Positions 1 through 10,208 of a stretch of 64,000 nucleotides of DNA are shown piece by piece. Source of the stretch: Cylindrotheca closterium (lineage: Eukaryota; Bacillariophyta; Bacillariophyceae; Bacillariales; Bacillariaceae); assembly GCA_933822405.4 (NCBI GenBank), contig CAKOGP040001980.1, positions 466,784-530,783 on the forward strand, given 5' to 3'. Every line of letters starts with the position of its first letter. The first letter of the stretch is position 1. The position numbers and the translations under genes are program-made. The notes below the pieces were generated by a model. It was not told where the DNA came from, ran no database searches, and worked only from the letters and a program-made list of their open reading frames with translations.

Positions 1-10
1 TACATGCCGC

Positions 11-955
11 CTATTTGAAATCTTCTGGATTGTAGTACCCCTTGTCAATGTTACGTTGCTTTAGAACGTCTTGGAGGAACATGCGACCTTCGTGGAACAG
101 AGTCAACGAAATGACGGCCTTCATGATACCAATACCTTGTCCTCTGAAAATACCTCTCATTCCAAATTGTGTAGAATCGCGAATGACTTCCTGAATGGCC
201 TCGACGACACTAATGGGCTTGCCCGAAATCTTGCTGGTTTGCATGATGACTTCCAATCGAGAAAGAGGATTAGTGACGACGACGTAGATGGGAGAAACAA
301 CGGAGGAAGCGATTAAACCAGTGGCCGATCGTCCCATTCCAGTCTTTTCACCGACTTCCTTTTGCACGTATTTTTGGAGACGAGGTTGTCCAACCAATCC
401 CAACAAGGCGCTGGCCAAAGAGTGACCCATAAGAGGAACGGTTCCACGGAAGAGGGGAACAAATCTTTGAGCAGCAGACTCTCGGATGATCTCCATGATG
501 GGCTTGGTGGCACCAGTTTGCTTGAAGAAGGCACGTTGTTGCTTTTCAATCATTCTGATGGGATTGATGAAGGGAGCAGAAAGAATGGAAGCTCCAGTGG
601 CAGCAACAGCTCCAGGAGATTCTCCTTCTCCCAAGAAGAAAGAAATTCCCAACAAAATGCCAAACTTGGGGATGCGCTTGAAACCAACTCCAATCAAACG
701 AGGACCGACACCACTCATAGAAGCAGAAACGGGGTGGGCGCGGAAGACAGACTTGGCTTCTTCCGAAGCGATTTTGGGATCAACTGCCTTTCCAGCAGCA
801 TCCTTAGCGTACTGTTGCACAAGCTGACGGTAAGCGGTAACTGGGTTGTCCATCAATGTTTGGAAAGCAGACCCTCCCAAGTAAGCACTCATGGCTTGGA
901 ATTGGGAAAGGCCGGACTTTTTAACGACAAAGTAGTCTTCTCCGAAAAATGCCAT
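11..955 (-). CDS. Mitochondrial carrier (SLC25)-like protein
   Basis: A 314-residue single-exon protein with the threefold layout of the mitochondrial carrier family. Three NP-containing signatures are visible, NPVTAYRQ, NPIRMIEK and NPLSRLEV, which correspond to the P-x-[DE]-x-x-[KR] motif at the end of odd helices but are degenerate in the first two repeats. The last repeat also has the usual matrix segment and the GIFRGQGIGI loop before its final helix. Family members move metabolites or nucleotides across the inner mitochondrial membrane; the substrate cannot be read from this sequence, and the weak signatures suggest a divergent member. The start codon sits in a strong context (aaaccATGGc), and the TAG stop lies 10 bases from the window edge. 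It is divergent from the glutaredoxin gene. Confidence 0.8.
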   Translation of the reverse strand: MAFFGEDYFVVKKSGLSQFQAMSAYLGGSAFQTLMDNPVTAYRQLVQQYAKDAAGKAVDPKIASEEAKSVFRAHPVSASMSGVGPRLIGVGFKRIPKFGILLGISFFLGEGESPGAVAATGASILSAPFINPIRMIEKQQRAFFKQTGATKPIMEIIRESAAQRFVPLFRGTVPLMGHSLASALLGLVGQPRLQKYVQKEVGEKTGMGRSATGLIASSVVSPIYVVVTNPLSRLEVIMQTSKISGKPISVVEAIQEVIRDSTQFGMRGIFRGQGIGIMKAVISLTLFHEGRMFLQDVLKQRNIDKGYYNPEDFK

Positions 956-1420
956 GGTTTATTGAATTAAGCGAGAGATAGATAGATAGGTAGGCTAGAC
1001 TTGTTGTAAGGGAGAAGCAAGTTACCGTGTACCTGAATACATGCACCAATGCTGCGTTTTCGGGTCGAAAGGTCGAGTGCAAAATCGGTCATCATTTTTT
1101 TCGAGCCAACGTCAGAAGCCAAGACAGGTAAGAATGCTGTATTCTGATTGGTGGAAACCTTTGCGGTGCGTAGGACGTGATGATCAAGTTATTCAATTTT
1201 TGCATCATCAACAGATATCGCCCGTCCGTCAACCGTACATTTGGTGGCATTTTCTAAGAGTGACTTCGATTGTGTTCGACGTCGTACCGGGTGGTACACA
1301 CAAATTCAAACCATTCCACATCCTGGTGGATACCTTCATAAAAACACATCTACTTGCAATAGGACTACCTACAATACTTTCTATAGCATTTATTTTAATA
1401 CAAATATCATAAACAAAACC
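956..1420. promoter_or_regulatory. Divergent intergenic region, carrier / glutaredoxin
   Basis: 465 bp separate the start of the carrier gene (minus strand) from the glutaredoxin start (plus strand), so both promoters must lie here. A GATA-type run (gatagatagatagg) lies just upstream of the carrier start. An open frame continues upstream of the glutaredoxin ATG from about 1241, but it lacks the family pattern and is probably 5' untranslated sequence. No gene seen. Confidence 0.4.
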
Positions 1421-1888
1421 ATGCCCTCCATTGAAGAATTGCTCAACAACAACAAGAAAAAGAAGGAAGAAATCCGCAAGACCAATCCCGTCCTCAAAGC
1501 TGACTCGGAGCCACCTTCTCATATCGACCAAGATCAAGTCCGCAAAGAAGTCGAGGACTTGATCCAATCCAACAATGTAATGGTATTTTCCAAGAGCTAC
1601 TGCCCGTACTGTACCCAGGCCAAGATGGCATTGAAAAGTATACCAAACCTAGAATACAAGACGATTGAAATGAATGACGGCGAGGATTCTCAACAATACG
1701 AAGGATGGCAACACATGGTGGCCAAAGTGGCCAGCGAAAAGGTCACGCCCGAGACTGCCAACAACAATACCATGAGTGTGCCACAAATATTCATTAATCA
1801 ATCTTATATTGGAGGAGCAGATGATCTCGCCGATATGTACACGGATGGGAGATTGGCCAAGCTATTGGGAAGGCCGTCCTTGTCATGA
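1421..1888 (+). CDS. Dithiol glutaredoxin
   Basis: A 155-residue glutaredoxin. The CPYC active site is at residues 61-64, preceded by the usual beta strand (NVMVFSKSY) and followed by a helix. The cis-proline segment MSVPQIFINQ and the glutathione-binding GGADDL turn follow. Glutaredoxins reduce disulfides and glutathionylated proteins with glutathione. The first 45 or so residues form a charged, Lys/Glu-rich extension without an obvious signal peptide, so a cytosolic location is likely. I choose the ATG at 1421 because of its good context (aaaaccATGc) and because the longer in-frame extension upstream has no glutaredoxin-like sequence. Confidence 0.9.
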   Translation: MPSIEELLNNNKKKKEEIRKTNPVLKADSEPPSHIDQDQVRKEVEDLIQSNNVMVFSKSYCPYCTQAKMALKSIPNLEYKTIEMNDGEDSQQYEGWQHMVAKVASEKVTPETANNNTMSVPQIFINQSYIGGADDLADMYTDGRLAKLLGRPSLS

Positions 1889-2047
1889 AGATTAGGATGA
1901 TAGCGACAATCTCATGAAATTGGATGGGATCAACACATCCATCAATCAATCAATAACCAGGCGTTGCGACACTGCACCACATACATAATACAACAACACA
2001 GTGTATACTATATGATTCATAATTTCAAAATAACCAAACCCTTTCTT

Positions 2048-4398
2048 TTAAACAATCTTGATCTCACTGCCCTCATTGTAGCTGTTGTTCCGACTGTTGG
2101 CTCGACTGTTGGCACGACTGTTAGCTCTACTATTCGCCCGACTGACGGCTCGACTGCCCGGACGACTCTGGATGGTTTCGAGTGATTTCTTCATGTTTTT
2201 GGGAAAGGAACTCAAGCCCATGAACGCCTTGGCCAAAACCCGAAGGCCGGGGCGTCGCTTTTTAATTTCGGCAATGGTTTGGGACAAATCGCGTTCACTC
2301 AACATGTGTTGGGTTTGAGTAAACCAGGGTGATTCCAATGCTAATTCTGCTGACAAGCGTTCGTCCGGATTCACCTTCAACAAACCGCGAATCAAATTTT
2401 TGGCATCATTGGAAACGTGAGACCATTCCTCGGCAAAAAATTCAAAATCGCCAGCCTTGACGCGGGCAAACATGGCTTCTTGATTGTCGTCCGCAAAAGG
2501 TGTATATCCGCATAGCAAGGAATACAAAACGACGCCACAACTCCACATATCACACATTTGGTCATATGGTTTGCCATTCAAAATCTCGGGTGCCACATAA
2601 CTTGGCTAAAGGCAATGAAGAATAAGTCATGGTGAGAAAAAAGAAAAAAAGTGTGAGTGACGAACAGAATGAAAACGATAACACCGAATCGTATAATAAC
2701 AGCAGCGACAATACCAACAATACCAACAAAAACAAGAAAAAGAGCAATCACAACACTCACAGTTCCACAACGGGAAATAAGCGACTTGGGCGTGTGTACA
2801 CGTTTGGCAAAACCAAAGTCGGCAACCTTGATCCTGGCATGGTCGTCATGAGACACCAAAAGTAAATTTTGTGGTTTGATATCACGATGAGCAATGCCTT
2901 GGGAATGCATATATGCAACAGTTTCCAGCATAAATCGGGCCAAGTTGCGAGCGTCGAATTCCGTATACGACTTGCGGTCCAGAATTCGGTCAAAGACGTC
3001 TCCTCCGCCAAGGAATTCCATTACAATGTAGTATTTCTCGTCATCCTCAAAGAAATCCAGTACTTCCACAACATTCGGATGGTCTAGTCCTGCCATGATA
3101 CTAACTTCATGTAAGACTGCTTCGTCCGTTTCTGGCTTTCCGTCGCGCTGAATGACCTTGACGGCATATTTGGTGTCGGAACGTTTGTGTTTGCATTCGT
3201 ATACAACGGCAAATGTCCCTGCATGAATCTTTTCACCAAGCTCGTAGAAATCCAAAAATTTCTTATTGTGCATGTGCGACATTTTGAATTTCTCAGGTTT
3301 GGAATCGTCGACTGGGAAATAGGTGGACCCAGAAGACTCGTCCCGCTTGTCCATGGCGTTCATCAAATCACTAACCTTGTCATGTCTGAAATTTGAGGCC
3401 ACGGACACAAAGACGGCAGTGATGGCGGATTTCAACTTTCGACTGGCGTTGAAAGACTTGATTTCTGATAGGGAGGTGGTGAGATCACGGCTGGAAAGTT
3501 TCATTGCGTCAACCTCGAGCCACTCCGTGTTCAGGGCTGCTTGGCAGGTCAATCGCGATTTGGGATTGACCGTCAATAGACCGGAAATCAGTTTCTTCGC
3601 GGCCATACTGACATTCGACCAGTATTTCTTGTGGAAAGTATAATCGGCAGCTCGAATCTTTCGGAACAATCCACGGTGATTTTGGTCTTGAAATGGAGGG
3701 TAGCCACCGATAATCATGAAAATCAAGCATCCGCAACTCCACATGTCCACCTGTTGGTTATAAACCTGGCCCTTGATGATTTCAGGTGCCACAAATGCGG
3801 GTGTTCCACATCTCGTCTTTAGTCCCTCGTTGGGGATATGCTTTGCAAAACCAAAGTCGGCAAGTAAAATGCCCGCGTCGTCCCATTTTCCTTTTAATAG
3901 TAAATTTTCAGGTTTCAAATCACGATGACAAATCTTGAGCTTGTGCATTGCATCTAGTGTTTGTAGTAGCGTGGTGGAGAGTTCACGAGCGTCTCTCTCG
4001 GTGTAGGCGGTTCGTTTGCCCAATCGATCAAAGACGTCTCCTCCTTCCGCAAAGATTTGGACAATAAAGTAGGTTTTGGGGTCAATGTAGATATCTACCA
4101 GTTTGACAATATGGGGAACATGTATGAGATCCTTCATAATATTGATTTCTCTCATCGTATTTTCGTCATCTTTTGCGTTCAGCTTTGTGCGATCGACAAT
4201 CTTGACGGCAAACTCCTCATCTGTAACCTTGTGCTTGGTGGTGAAGACTTTGCCGAAGCTACCTGACCGAAGCGCCTCTCCAACTTCATAATCTTGTTCA
4301 AATCCTCGAAGTTTGGCTTCATTATCGTCGGCAAGCGTTATGCCTGGCATTTTGGAGGGGGCCGCCATCGTCGGTAGTCTCCTCCTTGCTTTATTCAA
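2048..4398 (-). CDS. Protein with two tandem CaMK-type kinase domains
   Basis: Exons 4398-2761 and 2605-2048 are joined across a 155-bp intron (2606-2760), giving 731 residues. The junction lies inside the activation segment of the second kinase and restores RCGT-PSYVAPEIL. Kinase 1 has a glycine-rich loop, AVKIV lysine, HRDLKPEN, DFG and APE; kinase 2 has AVKVI, HRDIKPQN, DFG and APE, so both look catalytically competent. Both resemble the Ca2+/calmodulin-dependent group, but no EF hands are present. The C-terminus has a tandem SRAN repeat (about five units) rich in Ser and Arg, a plausible phosphorylation tail. An alternative start is Met 11 (MAAPSK). The substrate and any calcium control are not visible. 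Confidence 0.85.
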
Positions 4399-5179
4399 AG
4401 TATGGTACTCTTTCCTCGAGCAATTGATATATCACGGTAAAGATTCGATTGATTCTGTTTTCACGCTAGCATTTTGTAGGTACTGTACCTGGCTCGTGCA
4501 AACTGTCTCAGACCTCTCGGTCCCGCATGCCGATGGTCGAAGAGGTCAATTTGGCGGGCAGTTGAATGTACCGGGATGTATGTACAGTATATGGTAATGC
4601 TACAGTACTGTACGCTTATCCCAGCATACCATACTCCAAACTTTCCATGTAACCTGTGCTATTACCTGGCAATACAATATGTTGCTTGCTCTTTCACCAG
4701 CAACACCAACTACTGCTATTGTCATGACAACATTTCGATCGACAAAACCACTATGCGGGGGGCTAGGGCGGATAGCTTTGTAAACCAATTTAGTCGATTT
4801 CTTGTTGTAAACCAATTTAGTCGATTTCTTGCTACTATTCGCCCTCCCTCCACTATCATCCATGGAAGTCCTATAATAAACAAGTGGCGGATAACTGTTT
4901 CGGACATCTTTATCTGTTCAAGTCAACCGAACTGATGACAACTTCACTTTCTGAAGGTACATGTTTAGAGCCAGTTGGCAGCTCGGAGAACAGGTTTCGC
5001 ACGTGACAATTTTGTCTATTATATTCGTAACGAATATATATATTTCGCCAACACAACGCAAGTTACTTACAGATACACATGTAAGCTCATGTGCCAAAAT
5101 TATGTCAAGTGGTGGTGGAAAATTGCCACCGATAGTCGAATTCCTAATCCCACTTCCGGATTGACTCCATTCTGTCACC
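4399..5179. other. Intergenic region with a 27-bp tandem duplication
   Basis: 781 bp between the kinase start (minus) and the trypsin start (plus). I see no convincing gene. A perfect 27-bp direct repeat occupies 4778-4804 and 4805-4831. Short palindromic TACAGTACTGTA-like words occur near 4600. Both flanking promoters should lie here. Confidence 0.4.
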
Positions 5180-6433
5180 ATGACCTCTCAATCGACTATG
5201 GCGCCTTTCTGCCTTCTTTCTATGTTGTTCATCGCATCATCCGATGCAGCACCACTCTTGTTTAGTGATAATGACAACTCAGAGGTAGAAGGTAGAATTG
5301 TTGGAGGAACAAATGCACAACCTGGTGAATTTCCGTTTTTCGTCCAGTGGACGGGGTGCGGAGCATCGTTGATTCACGAGGATATCATCTTGACTGCAGC
5401 ACATTGCTCTCCCATTGACTCGGAGGATGTTATTGTGGGTGCACATTCCAAATACCAAACAGAGGGCCCACCAATCAATTCTGTCGAACGAAAAATTGTC
5501 GAACGGCGGATACATGAGAATTATGATGCTAGTGCAATCATCAATGACTTTATGGTTATGAAACTGGATAGAGCTGTGGACTTGCCATCTGTGAAATTAA
5601 ATAAAAAAGCGGACGAGCCAGCGTATGGAGATAGCGTCACAGTGATCGGATTGGGCTCCACAAGGGGAAGACGGGACACGGTCTTCAATACCTTCCAGGA
5701 TGAAGATGAAGGTGAAGATGAAATTAGTACCAGAAATATCAAACTACAAAAGGTAGATATTGAGATCATCCCCCATTCTGAATGCAATGGAAACACGATG
5801 TACAATGGATTGATCAAGGATGATTCCATGTTGTGCGCTGGCGATAGGCAGGGAGGTAAAGATGCATGTTTTGGTGACTCTGGAGCACCGCTTTTTGAAG
5901 TTGAGAATGGAGCGTACAAACAAATTGGTGTGGTCTCCTTTGGTGCTGGCTGCGCAAGACCCGACCGACCTGGAGTATATGCTAGAGTCAGTTCAGCGTA
6001 TGACTGGATTCATGAGCAAATCTGCGAACTTGCAGACAACCCACCAAGTTCCTGCAATCCCACTGGAAGTCCAACACCTTTGCCATCCCTCAGACCGTCA
6101 AAAGATCCAGGGGTGGTATCTATTGCTCAAGTGACAGACACTCTATCACCGTCCTCTGCGCCGTCTCGAGGGTTTTCCTCCAATGCGTTTGATTTAATAC
6201 ACTTTTCGTTTTCGGAAGATGAGCTGCTTGACAGTATAGATGGAGAAGTCACACAGTTTGTGGGTGTCGAGGAACCAACCTCCAGTCCAACTGCAGCCAC
6301 AGCAGTGATCGCCGAGTCACCGGGAGAAGCGAGAGCACAAGGGACGCCATCCTCTTCACCAATGAGCTCAGGAGTCTGGGTTGGTGTTTTTATTCCAGTT
6401 CTCGGCACCAGTTTGCTGCTTCTACTTTCATGA
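5180..6433 (+). CDS. Secreted trypsin-like serine protease with C-terminal hydrophobic tail
   Basis: A 417-residue single-exon S1 protease. A signal peptide (about residues 7-24) precedes a short propeptide and the activation site R/IVGG at 39-43. The catalytic triad is visible: His75 in TAAHC, Asp123 in NDFMVMKL and Ser234 in GDSGAP. Asp228 in the KDAC segment marks a trypsin-type S1 pocket, so cleavage after Arg or Lys is expected. The usual GDSGGP is GDSGAP here, a mild deviation. A Ser/Pro/Thr-rich linker follows the domain, ending in a hydrophobic stretch at the extreme C-terminus (GVWVGVFIPVLG...) that could be a membrane or GPI-type anchor. An acidic insertion (DEDEGEDE) near residue 173 is unusual. 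The start has a cacc context. Confidence 0.9.
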   Translation: MTSQSTMAPFCLLSMLFIASSDAAPLLFSDNDNSEVEGRIVGGTNAQPGEFPFFVQWTGCGASLIHEDIILTAAHCSPIDSEDVIVGAHSKYQTEGPPINSVERKIVERRIHENYDASAIINDFMVMKLDRAVDLPSVKLNKKADEPAYGDSVTVIGLGSTRGRRDTVFNTFQDEDEGEDEISTRNIKLQKVDIEIIPHSECNGNTMYNGLIKDDSMLCAGDRQGGKDACFGDSGAPLFEVENGAYKQIGVVSFGAGCARPDRPGVYARVSSAYDWIHEQICELADNPPSSCNPTGSPTPLPSLRPSKDPGVVSIAQVTDTLSPSSAPSRGFSSNAFDLIHFSFSEDELLDSIDGEVTQFVGVEEPTSSPTAATAVIAESPGEARAQGTPSSSPMSSGVWVGVFIPVLGTSLLLLLS

Positions 6434-6718
6434 TGATAGTCACAGTGCCGACTCGAGATCGCTACCGGGGTTGACCTGTCAAGGATACAGAAAGTTTCGT
6501 ACTCCTTTGAGCTGGTAAGGGATTCTGTAATTTATAAGCATAGAGTTTAGTACCAAACATAAATCAAATTGTTCAGGCTTTGTTGGACAGAGGTGATAGG
6601 ATTAGATTACAAGCGTTTTCTGCATACGACTCGCACGATTGGAAGACCACGGCGGAGAACAACAGTGACTGTTACAACATACCGTACAGTTGGTTGCAAC
6701 GAATCGACATAGTAAGCA

Positions 6719-7544
6719 ATGGATCACAGTCACCACGACCACAGTATGCACAACATGCATGACATAAGCGGAATGAGTGGTATGCACGACATGCACGCCA
6801 TGGAGACAGTGGCGGAGAAGGTTGCTGTTGCATCCAACTCTTTTTGCGAAGGCGACATGGGGATGGTAATGTAAGAAAGGCAATCTTGTGTCACTGCAGT
6901 CTATGCAATCGCATGTTGGGGCTAAATTATTTGCCGTTTTCGTGTGCAATCAATTTGGCAGGTACATGGACGGTTTCAGGTGGACGCTTAAGGAAGAAGG
7001 AAACAGCTGTCTCAATCTATATTTTGCCTCATGGACATTGAACAGCAAAGGGAAAGTGCTTGGAGCAATGGCTGCAGTTTTCTGTTTGGCTGTCTTTACT
7101 GAAGCCATCTCTAAAATGCGTCACAAACTTTCCTTGCGGGCAAGAGATGTTTCAACGCCTTTGCCAGAACGGAGGAAGATCGCTATATTCCAAACACTGC
7201 TGCATGGAATCCATGCCTTCATTGGTTATATTGTTATGCTGGCCACTATGACTTTCTCATTGGAACTACTCTGTTGTGTAATTTTTGGAATTACAACTGG
7301 ATACTTTGTGTTTGGTGGTGAGAGTTACAGTCATGTTTCGACCAATCCATGCTGCGCATTTTTGGAGGATGAGGCACAGGAGCGAACTTTTACCAGGGAA
7401 TATGCAGCAGAAAATGCGCGGGCATTGATGTCATCATTACCCCCAGAGGCTGGAAACTGCTGCAGCAGCGAATTAAGGACCGATACCAACTCGTCTCAAG
7501 AGTTTTCTTCCCTGTCAGCACCCGGTGCAGGTGACCAAGCCTAG
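6719..7544 (+). CDS. CTR-family high-affinity copper transporter
   Basis: Exons 6719-6870 and 6962-7544 flank a 91-bp intron with a GTAAG donor, giving 244 residues. The N-terminus is rich in His and Met (MDHSHHDHS... MHDMHAM), the extracellular copper-capture region. The splice joins MGMVM to YMDGFRWTL, restoring the Met cluster before the first membrane segment. Three transmembrane helices follow; the second carries the M-x3-M copper-selectivity motif (MLATM) and the third the GxxxG packing motif (GITTG). CTR proteins form trimers that import Cu(I). The cytosolic tail is longer than usual (about 70 residues) and has Cys-Cys pairs that may bind copper. The N-terminal part was missed as a long open frame because the intron is close to the start. 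Confidence 0.93.
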
Positions 7545-7869
7545 ATATCTGATTCTTCTTCCTGCTCTAAAATTGCCTGTATCATAATTGTTCTAGAATT
7601 TTTTCAATCTTTTATCATCTTTATCACCCTCCAAATCTAAGACACCAAGCCAATCACCAAAGGTACTGTAGTATTCAGTATTATTCTTACAGTCCTGCAG
7701 GTCTGTGGTCCGCCTCTCCTTCACCTCATTCAAGATCTGGTCCCACGAGTCGGAAGTCGTACCCAAGATCATTTTCTGATCTGAAAAGTGACGAACGACT
7801 ATTGGATTTTTGGCACGTTGACACTTTTTGTGCAGTTGCAGAGGATATCATTGCATTAGAACTCAAACA
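7545..7869. other. Intergenic region, no gene seen
   Basis: 325 bp between the copper transporter stop and the START-like gene. It should hold the terminator of the first and the promoter of the second. I see no repeats or RNA gene. Confidence 0.35.
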
Positions 7870-8734
7870 ATGATGATCCAAAAACGTCTTTTCCTGACGC
7901 TACTCGTCTTGGTTTGCTGTTTAACCCCATCATGGTCAAAGAAGGACTACAATGCACCCCACGGCCACCAAGGCTTGTTGAAGTCTTACGAGCCAGGTCC
8001 TTTTGACCTTGTTTTGAACAAGAAGGAGTTGGACACACTCGGTTCCGGGAAGCCAGTTATGAAGCAGCCACCTCCAAAAGAGGGGGAACTTGGTGGTGGT
8101 GCCATTTGCGTTCAGGATGTCGATGCCCCCAAGGAGGCAGTGTGGGCACAAATCTTGGATTTGGACAGCTACAAGAGCAAGGTGCCGAAGTTGAACGAAT
8201 GTAAGAACTACTTTGTGAACAAGATGAAAGATGGAACCTTTTCGATCAAGACCAAGATGGTTGTTGGAATTATTCCTGGATACTCTGTACGTACCTGCTT
8301 TTGCTTTCAAACGAGAACTGGTTTGGTGTTGTACAGTGACAACGGCGCTTCTCACACAACAGTTTCAAATCCAATTCCAATTTGTCTTCATCCAATCACC
8401 CATTATGTACCAGTATACTTCCTTTTATGATCATAAGTACAGTCCGGAGAAAGACTCTGTCACTTGGAGACTAGATTATGACAAGACAAGTGATTTCGAT
8501 GATGTTTCCGGACATTGGCATTTGGAAGATCACCCAGACAAGCCTGACTGCACACGAGTCTTCTATGCTTGTGATGTAATGTTAAAGGGTGCTGTACCCA
8601 AGCCTATTGCCAACTATTTGAGCAAATCGGCGCTCAAGACCGCCACTGGGTGGGTCAAGAAGGAAAGTGAGAAGAACCCCACGGGCAAGGTGCCAAAAAT
8701 CTTCGAGTCCTCAGCTGCTTTCGCGAAGAAGTAA
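7870..8734 (+). CDS. Secreted START-like (SRPBCC) lipid-binding protein
   Basis: Exons 7870-8286 and 8414-8734 are joined across a 127-bp intron (GTACGT...CAG), giving 245 residues. The junction reads GYS-YTSFYDHKYSPEKDSVTWRL. A clear signal peptide occupies residues 1-23 (hydrophobic LFLTLLVLVCCL). The mature protein has the polyketide-cyclase/COQ10 START pattern: AICVQDVDAPKEAVWAQILD, the central sheet ending in SVTWRLDY, and a C-terminal helix. Such folds bind hydrophobic ligands; the ligand is unknown. No Phe lies at the cleavage site, so plastid import is not indicated and secretion or endomembrane residence is more likely. The start is the first of two adjacent ATGs. Confidence 0.7.
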
Positions 8735-8828
8735 AGAATTCGCAATAGCAACTCATCTATGTAGATATGGTTATAGATTTTGTAATTTCTTTCTCGAAAA
8801 GAGTAGCTTATAATATTGACAAGCTGGA

Positions 8829-10208
8829 CTAACTCAAAAAGAAAGGAGATGGCGCCACTCTCGTCAGATACGGATGGGCCATCAACTTTGACATTGATGG
8901 TCGATTTCGTGGGTCCTTTTGAAGACATTGATCAATTAGATCTCGCAAGTTGGGATCGCAACCGGAACCCTCCAAATCATCCAATGGGATCTTGTCTAGC
9001 CCTTTAAGTAGCTTGGTGATTTCATTGGCGTCTTTGTGGTCAAAGACACCCTTTCCACTGGCCAATTCCAAGTACAGCATTCCCAATGACCATATATCAT
9101 AGGAATAATCCAAGATAAACTTCGATGCCTCTCCCTCTTCAAAGGCAACGGCAAACTCTGGTGGACAAGCTTCTGGAGAGTAATCTACAGGGTTGCCTCC
9201 TTTGGGCATTGCGGATTCCAAATCAATACCCTTGACTTCACCATTGGCCATGACCACAAAGTTTTCCGTCTTGATGTCCGTCCACACCAAGCCTGCTAAA
9301 TGAACCGCTTGTACGCACTGAGCAGCCGCCTTGCAGGCTTCCAGTAGTTCACTTCCCTGTAGTCTCCCTCGACTATCTAAAAATGACTTGAGGTCGCGAG
9401 ATCCCATCTCCAGCACCAGTGCACATTGCTCTCGTAACTTTTCTTCATAACCCGCCATCGGTAGATATTCAAAGCATTTGACGAATCGATCTTTAGACAA
9501 TCCTCCAAAGCCGAGCCGTTGGTAGTTTTCATATTCTCTAGATACGGCTTCTATATTGGTTGATATTTTGACGCACAGTGGTGGTTCGGCAGGGACACCG
9601 TCCATATCGGCCCGGTAGGCCTCCCATATTCTTGATTTGCCCGAAGTACTCGGCGTTGGTTCTCCTGACAAATAGTATTGTTGCGTGATTCCAACGGCTC
9701 GCATATTCAAATTCAATTTCGACGCAGCTTCTTGAAAGGCTGCTGATCCCATGACCAGTGAATTGACATTGGATTTTGTTGAAGTTCCATCTTGTTCCAT
9801 TGGTTCCAAGAGCTGATAGGTGGTCCCACTGGCAGTTTGAACCAGGGCGTGTTCCGCTGCGGCATCAGGATCTTGAATGGGGCTAGTGGTAATCACATCG
9901 CCATCACTTATACTGGGATGTCCCGTTACAGTTCCAACAATGCTCCCACTCGACAAGACTCTCCATTCGTTCAGTTGAGGTGGGCTCTTATTATTATCAG
10001 GATAGGCTCCCAGTACCTTTGTCATTCTAGTTGTTGTTGTAGTTGTTGTTGTTGTTTGTGATATTATCGGATTACGGTGTATATGTCTCCTTCTTTGCCT
10101 GACGACAACAGTATTGCCGCAAAATCCTGACGCAGACGGAAGATTCCAACATCTCGTTCCACTGATTGCTATCAGAAAGATGTGGAGGAAGATTCGTCGA
10201 TGAGACAT
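8829..10208 (-). CDS. Atypical protein-kinase-like protein, possibly plastid-targeted
   Basis: A 459-residue single-exon protein. The C-terminal two thirds follow the protein kinase fold: a VCVKIS-type lysine strand (PPLCVKIS), EYENYQRL for helix C, and WTDIKTENF in place of HRDLKPEN. GIDLES replaces DFG, followed by the APE-equivalent CPPEF and SYDIWSLGMLYLELASG. The catalytic Asp in TDIKTEN remains, but the Gly of DFG is lost, so activity is uncertain. The N-terminus has a hydrophobic signal and then SASGF, resembling the ASAFAP junction of diatom plastid presequences. A run of nine Thr (residues about 52-60) is encoded by a trinucleotide repeat. An alternative start at Met 62 would remove the presequence. 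Confidence 0.7.
   Translation of the reverse strand: MSHRRIFLHIFLIAISGTRCWNLPSASGFCGNTVVVRQRRRHIHRNPIISQTTTTTTTTTRMTKVLGAYPDNNKSPPQLNEWRVLSSGSIVGTVTGHPSISDGDVITTSPIQDPDAAAEHALVQTASGTTYQLLEPMEQDGTSTKSNVNSLVMGSAAFQEAASKLNLNMRAVGITQQYYLSGEPTPSTSGKSRIWEAYRADMDGVPAEPPLCVKISTNIEAVSREYENYQRLGFGGLSKDRFVKCFEYLPMAGYEEKLREQCALVLEMGSRDLKSFLDSRGRLQGSELLEACKAAAQCVQAVHLAGLVWTDIKTENFVVMANGEVKGIDLESAMPKGGNPVDYSPEACPPEFAVAFEEGEASKFILDYSYDIWSLGMLYLELASGKGVFDHKDANEITKLLKGLDKIPLDDLEGSGCDPNLRDLIDQCLQKDPRNRPSMSKLMAHPYLTRVAPSPFFLS

Noticed and set aside
362..970. Long plus-strand open frame opposite the carrier gene
   Set aside because: It is the antisense shadow of a recognisable carrier; composition is Ser/Leu/His-rich without motifs.
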